Below are positions 1-9,015 of a stretch of DNA of 64,000 nt, in pieces (the first letter of the stretch is position 1; each line of letters starts with the position of its first letter). Under the pieces are notes generated by a model. The model worked only from the letters and a program-made list of their open reading frames with translations. It searched no databases and was not told where the DNA came from. This DNA comes from Peribacillus simplex (GTDB lineage: Bacteria; Bacillota; Bacilli; Bacillales; DSM-1321), in the NCBI RefSeq assembly GCF_001542915.1, contig NZ_LNNH01000040.1:48183-112182 (forward strand), given 5' to 3'. A program made the position numbers and the translations under genes.

Positions 1-480
1 ATATTGGCCTTCATCATCGTTCTGCAAGGCTTTAACATCGCCATCGCTGACGGTCTCACTACAAGAGGCCTACAAAACAGACGTACGATTGTTCAGTTTT
101 TTACCATTACGATCGGGTTGCTTTCCTTCTATTATATGAGCATCAACTATGCGGTCGCCGGTGCAGCCTTTGCCGTTTTAACAATGGAGATTGTCTCGTT
201 CATTGGCTATGTCATTGCTTATCCAGAGAAGAAAACGGTCATCGCCAAGGTCATCCTGCCATATGGTTCCTTCTTTACGATTAGCTTTAGCCTGATGCAC
301 TACTCATTATCAAAGCATCCTTTTATAGCCATGATTTCCACCATCATGATGGTAACAGCCGCCATTTTGCTGCTTGATAAACAGATCAAGCATTTAATCA
401 CAGGCTTCATAAAAAAGAAACACAATTCCAAACATGTACAAGATGGGAGACAAAAAGAGAATGGAAAGATTGCTAATTAA
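1..480 (+). CDS. Polysaccharide flippase (Wzx/MATE-like), C-terminal part
   Basis: Partial gene: the frame is open from the left edge, so the true start lies outside the window. The visible ~158 residues are very hydrophobic, with about four membrane segments, and end in a basic Lys/His-rich cytoplasmic tail. This is the usual C-terminus of polysaccharide flippases of the Wzx/TuaB type, which move lipid-linked repeat units across the membrane. The last ~20 bases overlap the start of the polymerase gene that follows, which indicates translational coupling. No catalytic motif can be checked in a transporter fragment, so the family call rests on topology and on its neighbours (polymerase and glycosyltransferases). 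Confidence 0.6.
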   Translation: MLAFIIVLQGFNIAIADGLTTRGLQNRRTIVQFFTITIGLLSFYYMSINYAVAGAAFAVLTMEIVSFIGYVIAYPEKKTVIAKVILPYGSFFTISFSLMHYSLSKHPFIAMISTIMMVTAAILLLDKQIKHLITGFIKKKHNSKHVQDGRQKENGKIAN

Positions 481-1681
481 TAAAAACACCTCCATGTGGT
501 CAGTCTTTCTCTTGTTATTTTTTATTACGCTAAGTAAATACAATATCTCCATCGGTTTTTCATTAAAGATTTACATGATTTTTTTAGCGATTTTTTTCTG
601 CATTCATTTTCGGGATTTTTATTTCCATACCCTATATCATTATGAAATCCTGTTGCTATTATTTTATTTCACCTATTGCCTGAGCGGCGCTTTTTCGCAG
701 TATCCTGAATCTAGCATTCGCGTCATCTTGGGAGTGATACTTGTTATCGGCTGTTATTTCATCATGAGGTATGTACTGGAGTTAACATCGATAAGTGCCA
801 TTGAAAGCTCCATTTCAAATGTAGGAATCATCTTCAACATCATCAGCCTATTATTATATATCATCGGAATACAAGTGACAGGAAGGTTCCCGACGGGTGT
901 TGAGATTACATCCTATGGTTTATTATTGGACCGGGATTATCCAAGATTAATTGGTTTGCTTGATGATCCAAACATCTACATTTTTTTCAACACTCTATTT
1001 TTCTCCTTTTATTTGACTCATTTAAAGGGATTCAAGCATTCAGTCGGATTCATCCTATGCATGGTCACTTCCCTCCTGACTTTTTCAAGAGGCGGTATTT
1101 TAGCTCTTGTCCTTGTGGTGTTTTTGTACATGATGTTAGCTAATTTGTCAAAAAAGATCAAAATGATAGTTTTTTCCTTTATATGTATATCCGTGATGTA
1201 TATCGCTGCATCATTGATACACATAGATGTTAATGACATCATCACGAGTCGTGTTGATGACTTTTCAACCGATGGAGGAAGCGGCCGATTTGAGTTATGG
1301 GAGCAGGCACTTACCTACTTCATGTCAAATCCCCTTTTCGGTATTGGTGCTTTTAACTTTTCCGATTATTACGCCTTCGAGCATAATGAAAAGCTTTATG
1401 TCCACAACACATATCTCGAAGTTTTAGTAGAATCCGGAATCATCGGTTTTCTTTTTTACCTGTCTTTTTTATTGATGCTCATCATCACCTTATTCAAGAC
1501 TAAACTACATAAAGAAAAACCGTTCATTGTGCTTACCCTGTTTGCCTTCTTGATACAGATGATGTCCCTTTCACTTATGATCAATGAAGCATTTTTTTTC
1601 TTTTTAGCACTAACATTAAAATATATTTCCGTAAATGAGAGAAAAGAGGTGGATTATAATGATTTTCAATACAAAGGATGA
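461..1681 (+). CDS. O-antigen ligase/polymerase-family (Wzy_C) membrane protein
   Basis: A 406-residue integral membrane protein with about ten hydrophobic segments and one larger extracytoplasmic loop carrying the sequence SGRFELWEQAL and then NPLFGIGAFNF...HNTYLEVLVESGIIG. This is the hallmark Wzy_C region of O-antigen polymerases and ligases, which join undecaprenyl-linked repeat units outside the membrane. I chose ATG 461 because GGGAGA at 445-450 is well spaced for it; ATG 434 is also possible and would overlap the flippase further. It sits between a flippase and glycosyltransferases, an arrangement like tuaB-tuaE-tuaG of the teichuronic acid locus. A polymerase role is likely; the sugar substrate cannot be told. 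Confidence 0.75.
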   Translation: MERLLINKNTSMWSVFLLLFFITLSKYNISIGFSLKIYMIFLAIFFCIHFRDFYFHTLYHYEILLLLFYFTYCLSGAFSQYPESSIRVILGVILVIGCYFIMRYVLELTSISAIESSISNVGIIFNIISLLLYIIGIQVTGRFPTGVEITSYGLLLDRDYPRLIGLLDDPNIYIFFNTLFFSFYLTHLKGFKHSVGFILCMVTSLLTFSRGGILALVLVVFLYMMLANLSKKIKMIVFSFICISVMYIAASLIHIDVNDIITSRVDDFSTDGGSGRFELWEQALTYFMSNPLFGIGAFNFSDYYAFEHNEKLYVHNTYLEVLVESGIIGFLFYLSFLLMLIITLFKTKLHKEKPFIVLTLFAFLIQMMSLSLMINEAFFFFLALTLKYISVNERKEVDYNDFQYKG

Positions 1682-2462
1682 CAGTCCTTTAGTTTCCGTG
1701 ATAACACCCTCGTATAACTGCTCGGCCTATATCAAGGAAACCATCGAAACCGTCCTGGATCAAACCTACCCTAACTGGGAAATGATCATCGTGGATGACC
1801 ACTCACAGGATGATTCGGTTCAGGTCATTAAATCCTATGAGGCTATGGATTCACGGATCAGACTTATCCCTCTGGCTAATAATGTCGGTGCGGCCCGTGC
1901 TAGAAATATAGCCATTAAAGAAGCACAAGGAGCTTATATTGCCTTTCTCGATAGTGATGATTTATGGCTCCCTACTAAATTGGACGAACAAGTCGAATTC
2001 ATGAAAAGCGGCAATCTTGCTTTTTCCTTCACCTCTTATTCTTTAATAGATGAACGAGGACATTCACTTGCTATCGAAGTAAAGGCACCGATTACGGTGG
2101 ATTATAAACATCTGATTGGAAATACGACGATTGGTTGTTTAACCGTTATGTTGGATAGAAGGCAAATCAAGCAGATTGAAATGCCGGATATCCAGCCTGA
2201 GGATACTGCTTTATGGCTGTTGCTGCTGCGAAATGGATATCAAGCGCATGGCTTACCAAGAATTCTATCCAGATATCGGATCGTGAGTAACTCGACTTCA
2301 AGAAATAAATGGAAGGCCGCCTATCGATATTGGAAACTGTTAAGGGTCCAGGAAAAATTGAATATAATAGAAGCAAACTTTTATTTCACCAAATATGCCT
2401 ATAACGCCTATAACAAAAGCAGAGGGTTACAGCCTGTCTCTATACAAAATGGGGGAAAATGA
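1659..2462 (+). CDS. Family 2 glycosyltransferase, TuaG-like
   Basis: A 267-residue GT-A enzyme of family GT2. Near the N-terminus it has VSVITPSYN, then IIVDDHSQDDS (nucleotide-binding Asp), GAARARNIAIKEA, and the metal-binding FLDSDDLW motif. This pattern is very like TuaG, a cytoplasmic enzyme that adds a sugar from a UDP donor to a growing lipid-linked glycan. The start is ATG 1659 with AGAGGTGG at 1645-1652; an upstream ATG at 1635 lacks a ribosome site. It overlaps the polymerase end by 23 bases and its stop touches the next gene, so the four plus-strand genes form one operon. Confidence 0.88.
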   Translation: MIFNTKDDSPLVSVITPSYNCSAYIKETIETVLDQTYPNWEMIIVDDHSQDDSVQVIKSYEAMDSRIRLIPLANNVGAARARNIAIKEAQGAYIAFLDSDDLWLPTKLDEQVEFMKSGNLAFSFTSYSLIDERGHSLAIEVKAPITVDYKHLIGNTTIGCLTVMLDRRQIKQIEMPDIQPEDTALWLLLLRNGYQAHGLPRILSRYRIVSNSTSRNKWKAAYRYWKLLRVQEKLNIIEANFYFTKYAYNAYNKSRGLQPVSIQNGGK

Positions 2463-2464
2463 AT

Positions 2465-3511
2465 ATGAACAATGTCCTGTTACTTACCGATAAACTCATA
2501 ACAGGCGGAGCTGAGATGTATTTTTGCAAATTGGAAAACCATCTCCAAGATAAAAACATGACATTTTACTCTGCTGCCGCCACTGGTGAATTGTACAAGC
2601 ACATCCAGCACAAACAACACTTCATTCCGTTAAGCTTAAAGAATCATGTCGCCAATCTTACCCTATTAAGGAAACAAGTTAGCCAAAAACAAATTGATGT
2701 CATTCATGCCAATAGTTTGCGCATGCTGCTTTACTCCATTGCCATCAAGAAATTGACCAGAAGAAATATCAAACTTGTGTATACCAAGCATAATGTAACC
2801 ATCCTGGAAAAAAAGATGCCTTCACTCTTTAAAAACGTGCTAAATCAGCATGTTGAGCAAATTATCGCCATTAGTCATTTTGAAAAAGAAAACTTGCTTC
2901 GTTTAGGTGTAAATAAAGATCTTATTCGAACGATTTATAACGGAGTGGATGTTGAACACTTTTCATTCAAACAGATTCAGCCTAAAAAAACGTTCAATGT
3001 CGGAATTCTAGCCCGCTTATCAAAAGAGAAGAATCATGAGCTTTTCTTAAAAATCGTAAATGAGTTAAAAGAGGTACCTAACGTGATGTTTTATATCGCT
3101 GGAGATGGACCTGAACGAGAATTTGTGGAAAAGCTGATTAAAGACTTAAAGCTACACCACAAAGTGATGCTCCTAGGCAATGCCTCCAATCCGTATGAAT
3201 TTATATGCAAGATGGACTTACTTCTTTTAACTTCGATCAGAGAAGTCTTCCCAATGGTCGTGCTGGAGGCAATGGCGGCAGGAACGCCGATGATGTCAGT
3301 GGATGTAGGCGGGATTAAAGAAGCGATCGTGGACCATGAAACCGGAATTCTCATTCCACATCATTCAGAACGGGAATTTGCTAAACAGATCCAATCTCTT
3401 CAGGGTGATGAGGACTTAAGACAACGCTTGGGAAGCAAAGCACGAGAAAAGGTCGAGGAATCCTTCTCCCTCTCGAATATGATTCATTCTACACTTAAAA
3501 CGTATCAATGA
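2465..3511 (+). CDS. Family 4 glycosyltransferase
   Basis: A 348-residue GT-B fold enzyme. The N-terminal half has the GGAEMYF acceptor-side motif; the C-terminal half has GILARLSKEKNHELFLK, the IAGDGPER loop and the E-x7-E signature in VFPMVVLEAMAAGTPMMSVDVGG. This fits retaining glycosyltransferases of group 1 acting on lipid-linked glycan intermediates at the inner membrane face. ATG 2465 lies nine bases after a GGGGG ribosome site at 2451-2455; ATG 2459 overlaps the preceding stop and would be too close to it. It is the last gene of the plus-strand glycan operon and is followed directly by a terminator. Confidence 0.87.
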   Translation: MNNVLLLTDKLITGGAEMYFCKLENHLQDKNMTFYSAAATGELYKHIQHKQHFIPLSLKNHVANLTLLRKQVSQKQIDVIHANSLRMLLYSIAIKKLTRRNIKLVYTKHNVTILEKKMPSLFKNVLNQHVEQIIAISHFEKENLLRLGVNKDLIRTIYNGVDVEHFSFKQIQPKKTFNVGILARLSKEKNHELFLKIVNELKEVPNVMFYIAGDGPEREFVEKLIKDLKLHHKVMLLGNASNPYEFICKMDLLLLTSIREVFPMVVLEAMAAGTPMMSVDVGGIKEAIVDHETGILIPHHSEREFAKQIQSLQGDEDLRQRLGSKAREKVEESFSLSNMIHSTLKTYQ

Positions 3512-3512
3512 T

Positions 3513-3550
3513 AAAAAACAAACGATGCTCTCGTTTGTTTTTGTTTTTTA
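3513..3550 (+). terminator. Rho-independent terminator of the plus-strand glycan operon
   Basis: Stem AACAAACGA / TCGTTTGTT with a TGCTC loop (arms around 3517-3525 and 3531-3539), followed by a T-rich tract. It begins two bases after the stop of the glycosyltransferase gene. Confidence 0.85.
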
Positions 3551-3575
3551 TACCTATACATCCTTTTTGGACAAA

Positions 3576-3584
3576 CATATACTA
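3576..3584 (+). promoter_or_regulatory. Candidate mother-cell (SigE/SigK-type) -10 element
   Basis: The nonamer CATATACTA matches the known SigK -10 pattern CATANNNTA exactly and the SigE pattern CATACAnT at 7 of 8 positions. An ACA triplet about 15 bases upstream could serve as the SigK -35. It lies 30 bases before the ribosome site of the beta-helix gene. Sequence match only; AT-rich DNA gives such matches by chance. Confidence 0.3.
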
Positions 3585-3614
3585 TATAACATTACCATAT
3601 AAGGAGTGTTATAC

Positions 3615-5156
3615 ATGGCAGACCCACTCAACCTCTCTGAAGATTGCCAAAACAGGAATGTTGCCAATATTGATTGTTTTGGCGCCAATCCTGATCTAGC
3701 GGACAATTCAGCCGCCATTCAAGCAGCGATTGACTATTGTGTAGATAATCATTATTCAAAAGTTGTCATTACAGGGACGAAGCAATATACCTTAGCCTCT
3801 CCCATTGTCATCAAGTCGAATGTACACCTTGAATTGGATCCTACCATAACATTACGTGTAAAAGGTAATTTCCAGGTTTTTGAACTCCAAAAGGATGCAG
3901 CCATCTCAGGCGGGACAATTGAAGTGGTGGATAAGAGTTTTAATTCATCCGTCATTTTTTTATCGGGAGAGCAACAAATCGAAATCCATAATCATACAGC
4001 CATTTCCAACATCAATTTGATAAACCGAACAGCAACGTACCAAGGTATAGCCATCCATTTATCCTGTAAAAAAGCATGGGATTTCATCAGCTTCTTTAAG
4101 GTAAGCTCCCTCCAAATCACTAACTTCCAAACAGCTATCTATCTAAAAACCGAAAAACTGTCAAATGTAGATACCCCTTGCTGGATTAATGCCAACTCCT
4201 TCCAGTCGATTTTTATAGATGGCTGCCAGTACGGGATCGAGATTGTAGGAAGCAGCGATTTACCATACGAAATTTCGGGAAACACCTTTACTGATATTCA
4301 AGTCCAATGCCGAAAACAAACAAAAAAAGTCATTCGATGCTCAGGCGCTTATAATCTATTTGAAGGCGTCATCTGGGATACGTATCGTATGGAAGATCCT
4401 CCTATCGTCATTGAATTCTCCGCCGACTCCCATCACAATTACCTCGATTCCAATCAGGTAGCGACATCGATTCTTGACCGCGGCCAATACAATCGTTGCA
4501 CATCTCCTCATGAAGAATCCCTCCAAATATCCCCGCCTCTTGCGCTCGGTAAAGCCCATCTGGTCGGGAATCAGGACGATATTTTAGTTCAGGCAAACGT
4601 TCGTCACGCTGTCCGCCAGCTTTCTGGAAAAGCCCCTTACGGAGGAAATATCAACAATTGTTTCAATTTATTCGATGAACAAAGTGTCAATTACCTGGAT
4701 GTTCCCAGTTCCCAGCCGGTTGTGATAGAGTTGGATTTTTCGAAACAGCCCATTAACATGCTAAATTGCTTTGGGATTTATTTTGGGTGGAATGAAAGTC
4801 CCAGCCGCGTATTGATCGAATATCAACAAAGCTTGAATGGACCATGGACCGTTGCCAAAAACCTCCCATTCAATGCCGGTAACACCGTTATTTCAGAAAC
4901 AAGAGCAGAAACGCTCTATAAAATCAAACTGACCTTAAGCGGGTATACACAAGAGCACAAACGATTCCGGATTAACCGGATCTTCGCAAGATCATCGCTT
5001 CAGCAGGGTGCAGCATGGCTGCCGACTTCAGGCGGCACATTATATGGAGATCTGGAACTGCAAAAAGGGAAAGCCGTGACGATGACTTCACCAAACGGAA
5101 CGAAGTGGAAAGTGACTATTAATGATCAAGGCCAAATCATCACCTCAAAGCTATGA
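3615..5156 (+). CDS. Parallel beta-helix (pectate-lyase-like) protein with phage-tail-like C-terminus
   Basis: A 513-residue protein with no signal peptide. Residues ~18-290 follow the Pectate_lyase_3/tail-spike pattern: a GANPDLADNSAAIQAAID entry helix followed by repeated short beta rungs rich in N, I and V (for example WINANSFQSIFIDGC, ISGNTFTDIQV, GAYNLFEGVIWD). The last ~45 residues, from LPTSGGTLYGDLEL on, resemble the C-terminal module of phage tail and appendage proteins. Between them is a beta-rich stretch (~320-460) I do not recognise. Start ATG 3615 follows AAGGAG at 3601-3606; the GTG at 3606 lies inside that site. It is clearly homologous to the protein encoded at 6228-5305 on the other strand. 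It may bind or cleave the polysaccharide made by the neighbouring operons, but no catalytic residues can be assigned. Confidence 0.72.
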   Translation: MADPLNLSEDCQNRNVANIDCFGANPDLADNSAAIQAAIDYCVDNHYSKVVITGTKQYTLASPIVIKSNVHLELDPTITLRVKGNFQVFELQKDAAISGGTIEVVDKSFNSSVIFLSGEQQIEIHNHTAISNINLINRTATYQGIAIHLSCKKAWDFISFFKVSSLQITNFQTAIYLKTEKLSNVDTPCWINANSFQSIFIDGCQYGIEIVGSSDLPYEISGNTFTDIQVQCRKQTKKVIRCSGAYNLFEGVIWDTYRMEDPPIVIEFSADSHHNYLDSNQVATSILDRGQYNRCTSPHEESLQISPPLALGKAHLVGNQDDILVQANVRHAVRQLSGKAPYGGNINNCFNLFDEQSVNYLDVPSSQPVVIELDFSKQPINMLNCFGIYFGWNESPSRVLIEYQQSLNGPWTVAKNLPFNAGNTVISETRAETLYKIKLTLSGYTQEHKRFRINRIFARSSLQQGAAWLPTSGGTLYGDLELQKGKAVTMTSPNGTKWKVTINDQGQIITSKL

Positions 5157-5304
5157 CTAATAAAAATAAAAAACTGGCATATATACTCGTCATCCAATGA
5201 GGAAGTTCATCCCATAGATAAGGAGCAATAAGACCAGTTCATTCTCCAACTGAAAGTACGGGGTGTGTGCCTATCTTTTTAGCCAATCACCCTTTTTACG
5301 TTCA

Positions 5305-6228
5305 TTATTGATTCAACATATTGGCCTGACCTTTGTCAGTAATCCTGTCCAGAGGCAGTGACGGCATATCAAAGCTAGTGTTCATGCTATTAGCTGTAAG
5401 TTCCATGACTTCGTTTTGCATCGTGATTTTGTCCAAATCCCAAATCATTCCTTCAAACTTATTGTATTGCCCACTTACCTTCAAAATACGCTTCGTTTTG
5501 CCTGAAGGCTGTATCTGTAAGTTCGTAAATTGGTTACCACTGACCTCATTCGGGACGGTAGAGCTACTAATAATGTCAATCATATTGACACAATCCTCTA
5601 ACGATAGATTCACAAACCGATTGGCATTCACCCAGGCCTTACCGGAAGATGGTGCTTCTGCCATTAGCTTTACTCCGGTCTTCATCCCTGTAACCTTGAC
5701 ATCTTCAAAATTCACGAATGAAATCTCATGTTCCTTACCACCAGCATATAAAGATAGCCCAGTACCCTGATGACTCTCGGACCAATTAATGATAGTGACA
5801 TCCTTCACTTCTGTTTTGTTCCACGTATTATAGTACTTATATTTCCCATCTAAATAAATGACCTCAGAATTAAAGTCAGCATCGTTGATCACTACATAAG
5901 CACCCTCTATGGAAGCATTCTGCTCAAGCTCAAGCACCCTGAAGTTCCCCTCAACAATCCACTTCGTGCCGTATCCGAAAAGCAGCTTAACGCCTTTCCT
6001 AACTTTGATCGGTGATGAAATCGTATACTCCCGATCATCCAGCATGACCGTCTTTAGCTTATTTTTATGCGCATGATCAAGGGCAGCCTGAATCTTAGAG
6101 GAATCAGTAGCCCCGTTAAAATCTTCAACGTAGATCTTTTCTTTGTGGTTCGATGGAGAATGTTTCTGCTGAAAAATGAAGAAAACGAGTAACAACAAAC
6201 AGAAGGCAAAAACGATGATTTTTTTCAT
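5305..6228 (-). CDS. Membrane-anchored or secreted beta-helix protein, paralogue of the 3615-5156 product
   Basis: A 307-residue protein starting with MKKIIVFAFCLLLLVFFIF, an uncleaved anchor or signal peptide. The rest is a parallel beta-helix of the pectate-lyase/tail-spike class: FNGATDSSKIQAALDHA entry, then rungs such as AWVNANRFVNLSLEDC, VSGNQFTNLQIQ and SGQYNKFEGMIWDLD. These align rung for rung with the plus-strand neighbour, but the ~200-residue C-terminal extension is missing. The start is ATG 6228 because of AAAGGG just upstream; the longer open frame to 6360 has no ribosome site. The two genes converge with ~150 bp between them. Function is unknown; extracellular polysaccharide binding or lysis is a reasonable guess. 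Confidence 0.7.
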   Translation of the reverse strand: MKKIIVFAFCLLLLVFFIFQQKHSPSNHKEKIYVEDFNGATDSSKIQAALDHAHKNKLKTVMLDDREYTISSPIKVRKGVKLLFGYGTKWIVEGNFRVLELEQNASIEGAYVVINDADFNSEVIYLDGKYKYYNTWNKTEVKDVTIINWSESHQGTGLSLYAGGKEHEISFVNFEDVKVTGMKTGVKLMAEAPSSGKAWVNANRFVNLSLEDCVNMIDIISSSTVPNEVSGNQFTNLQIQPSGKTKRILKVSGQYNKFEGMIWDLDKITMQNEVMELTANSMNTSFDMPSLPLDRITDKGQANMLNQ

Positions 6229-6427
6229 GAAACACATCCCTTTTTTTATTGTTCGAATACTTATTAAAGGTACTGTCAAGAATACTCTTATGGAGATTAG
6301 ATTCTTCTCATCAATATTGTGCATAATACTTGTAACATTTCTAATTATGACTGAAGACATCTAAAGAAGAATGTGTGTTAAACATGAGGTATATATAATA
6401 GAAGAAACACGACTCATCCGAGTTAAC

Positions 6428-6463
6428 AAAAAGACAAAGAGGTTTCAAAAACTCTTTGTCTTG
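6428..6463 (-). terminator. Terminator at the 3' end of the long minus-strand EPS operon
   Basis: Arms AAGACAAAGAG and CTCTTTGTCTT (6431-6441 and 6452-6462), with a T-rich run on the minus strand beyond. It lies about 65 bases past the epimerase stop. Confidence 0.8.
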
Positions 6464-6528
6464 ATTAATTTTCAGCGATATCATGCTGTACAAAAATAAT
6501 ACTCATCACGATTTTTTTTTATCGGTTG

Positions 6529-7563
6529 TTACTTTTTAAGGTAATAGTCCACATACCAATCAACGAACTTTTGCAATCCCTCTTCTATCGAAGTTTCCGG
6601 CTTAAATCCAACAGCCTTCTGCAGCAAATCAGTGGAAGCATATGTCGCAGGTACGTCTCCCGGTTTGATCGGTTCGAAGACCTTATCAAATTCTACCTCT
6701 TTACCTAGAGCATTACTTAAACATTTCTCCAAAGCTCCAATGAAAGCCATCAACTTTTCAGGATTGTTGTTGCCAATATTAAATACTTTGTGAGGAACAG
6801 CTTTTTCTTCAACTGATGGATTGGAAAGAAGCCGCTCAATTCCCTCAACAATATCATCAATGAAGGTAAAGTCTCTATATAAATCATTTTCAAAATCACC
6901 ATTATTAAAGATCTTAATGGGTTCACCAGCAAAATACTTATCAGTAAATCCAAAATAAGCCATATCCGGTCGTCCCATTGGGCCATAAACCGTAAAGAAA
7001 CGGAGGCCTGTCGCAGGAATATTATATAGATGACTATATGTATGGGCCATCAATTCATTTGATTTCTTAGTTGATGCATAAAGCGATACCGGATTATCGA
7101 CAAAATCCGTTTCTTCAAATGGAACCTTTTTATTAGCGCCATAAACAGAACTCGATGATGCATAGACAAGATGATCCACAGGATAGTGCCTGCAGGCTTC
7201 AAGGATATTGTAAAACCCAATGATATTACTTTGAATGTAAACATCCGGATTTTCAATCGAGTATCGGACTCCCGCTTGGGCAGCCAGATTAACGACAATA
7301 TTTGGTTTATACTCTTCGAAAATATTAGTGATGGTTGCTTTGTCAGAAATATCACCCTTAATGAAGGTAAACGTTTCATAAGGTTTTAGCTGCTCCAATC
7401 GAGCATATTTAAGCTTCACATCATAGTAATCATTGATATTATCAACACCAATCACATTACAGCCTTGTTCCAATAGTTTCCTTGATAAGAAAAAACCGAT
7501 GAAACCAGCCGCTCCAGTGATTAGATATGTTTTACTAGGATCTAGGGATTTGTAATTCAACAT
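6529..7563 (-). CDS. UDP-glucuronate 4-epimerase (NAD-dependent, CapI/LspL type)
   Basis: A 344-residue extended short-chain dehydrogenase. The NAD-binding motif is ITGAAGFIGFFLSRKLLEQG, the catalytic Ser-Tyr-Lys set lies in YASSSSVYG and SLYASTKKSNE, and the GLRFFTVYGPMGRPDMA stretch is typical of UDP-glucuronate epimerases. It would convert UDP-glucuronate, made by the adjacent Ugd, into UDP-galacturonate in the cytoplasm. The start ATG 7563 has an excellent AAAGGAGG site, and the gene overlaps the end of ugd by 29 bases. It is the last gene of the minus-strand EPS operon. A UDP-glucose 4-epimerase is less likely because of the sequence type and the ugd partner. Confidence 0.85.
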   Translation of the reverse strand: MLNYKSLDPSKTYLITGAAGFIGFFLSRKLLEQGCNVIGVDNINDYYDVKLKYARLEQLKPYETFTFIKGDISDKATITNIFEEYKPNIVVNLAAQAGVRYSIENPDVYIQSNIIGFYNILEACRHYPVDHLVYASSSSVYGANKKVPFEETDFVDNPVSLYASTKKSNELMAHTYSHLYNIPATGLRFFTVYGPMGRPDMAYFGFTDKYFAGEPIKIFNNGDFENDLYRDFTFIDDIVEGIERLLSNPSVEEKAVPHKVFNIGNNNPEKLMAFIGALEKCLSNALGKEVEFDKVFEPIKPGDVPATYASTDLLQKAVGFKPETSIEEGLQKFVDWYVDYYLKK

Positions 7564-8911
7564 GTTTCGCCTCCTTTATAGCTTCTCTTCTTGCAGGCTT
7601 TCTTCCAATGGAGTGATACTCTATCCCTGATTCCTGCATTTCTTCAACATTATAGATATTTCTTCCATCATATACTAATGGAGTCCTCATCGTCTTTTTA
7701 TATGTTTCTGGCGTTAATGCTCTCACTTCTCCCCATTCAGTAAAAATAAAGCAAACATTCGCTCCTTCTAAGGCATGTTCAATATTAGCAACATAGGTAA
7801 TACTGCCTTTGCCATTCTTGCCTTCTGGATACACTCTAGCAAAATTCTCTGCCCCAACAGGATCAAAAGCATAAATATCGGCACCTTGCTCCAATAATAA
7901 TGGCACGTTCTCCAGAGATGCAGCTTCTCTTAAATCATCCGTACCAGGCTTAAAAGTCAATCCTAGCACGGCTACCTTAAGACCATTAAAGGTAATCAGT
8001 CTTTTCCTAGCTTTTTTATATAGCATCGTCTTTTGGTCCTTGTTCACATCGATGGCAGCTTTGACCGTTTTGAGCTCATAACCGTTTTGTCTTGCCAGGT
8101 ACTCCAATGCTTTTGTATCCTTAGGAAAACATGAACCGCCATAACCAATACCCGCATTTAAAAACTTGCTTCCGATACGATTATCGAAGCTCATCCCTCT
8201 AGCTACATCCTGAATATCCGCACCAACAAGTTCACAAAGATTGGCGATATCATTCATATATGAAATTTTAAGGGCAAGAAAATCATTCGAGGCATACTTG
8301 ATCATTTCGGCCGATCTTCTATTGACGGAAACAACAGGTAAATGAAATGGCTCATAAATATTCTGCATCAGCTCTTCTGCCCATTTACTTTCCGTACCGA
8401 TGATGATCCGTTCGGCATGAAGTGTATCATGCACAGCAGAACCTTGAGCCAAGAATTCCGGGTTCGATACGACTTCAACTTTTACATCATGAACTAAAAA
8501 GTCTTGAATAAACTGCTCGACTTTATCATTCGTTCCCACTGGTACCGTTGATTTCACAACGACTAAGCAGTCCTTTACCACCGATTCAGCAATCTGCCTC
8601 GCAACAGTTGCAATATAAGAAAGATTGGCAGAACCATCAGGCTGCTCTGGCGTACCAACACCGATAAAGATCGCATCAGCTTCCTTATAGGCTGATGTAT
8701 AATCAGTTGTATAATCAATCCTGCCAGCCGCATAATTCTTCTGCATCAATTCTTCCAAATCCGCTTCATAAATAGGAGAAACCCCAGACTTCATGACGTT
8801 CACTTTATTTTCATCTATATCCACACAGGTCACTTGATGCCCCACTTCGGCAAAACACACACCTGCCACTAAACCGACATAGCCGGTTCCTGCTACTGCT
8901 ATTTTGTACAT
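7535..8911 (-). CDS. ugd: UDP-glucose 6-dehydrogenase
   Basis: A 458-residue enzyme of the UDP-glucose/GDP-mannose dehydrogenase family (TuaD/YwqF type). The N-terminal NAD site is AGTGYVGLVAGVCFAEVGH, the catalytic cysteine lies in GYGGSCFPKDTKAL (around residue 260), and the C-terminal domain has VLGLTFKPGTDDLREA. It oxidises UDP-glucose to UDP-glucuronate using two NAD+. UDP-glucose comes from the GtaB homologue further up the operon. In B. subtilis these enzymes are activated by a BY-kinase, and a BY-kinase is encoded here in the same operon. ATG 8911 is preceded by AAGGAAGG. Confidence 0.95.
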   Translation of the reverse strand: MYKIAVAGTGYVGLVAGVCFAEVGHQVTCVDIDENKVNVMKSGVSPIYEADLEELMQKNYAAGRIDYTTDYTSAYKEADAIFIGVGTPEQPDGSANLSYIATVARQIAESVVKDCLVVVKSTVPVGTNDKVEQFIQDFLVHDVKVEVVSNPEFLAQGSAVHDTLHAERIIIGTESKWAEELMQNIYEPFHLPVVSVNRRSAEMIKYASNDFLALKISYMNDIANLCELVGADIQDVARGMSFDNRIGSKFLNAGIGYGGSCFPKDTKALEYLARQNGYELKTVKAAIDVNKDQKTMLYKKARKRLITFNGLKVAVLGLTFKPGTDDLREAASLENVPLLLEQGADIYAFDPVGAENFARVYPEGKNGKGSITYVANIEHALEGANVCFIFTEWGEVRALTPETYKKTMRTPLVYDGRNIYNVEEMQESGIEYHSIGRKPARREAIKEAKHVELQIPRS

Positions 8912-9015
8912 GGTGACGCCTTCCTTCTAAGTAGTTTTTATTAAAAAAATAAACTTTTTATCTTAAAAGTTTTCATAAAAAATTTATTTCAACTTTTAAA
9001 GTTCAACAATACCCT

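Noticed and set aside
1018..1427. Open frames opposite or shifted within the plus-strand polymerase gene
   Set aside because: They are frame shadows of a well supported membrane-protein gene.
5157..5304. Terminator between the two convergent beta-helix genes
   Set aside because: AACTGG/CCAGTT pair only six bases and are ~70 bases apart; not a convincing hairpin.
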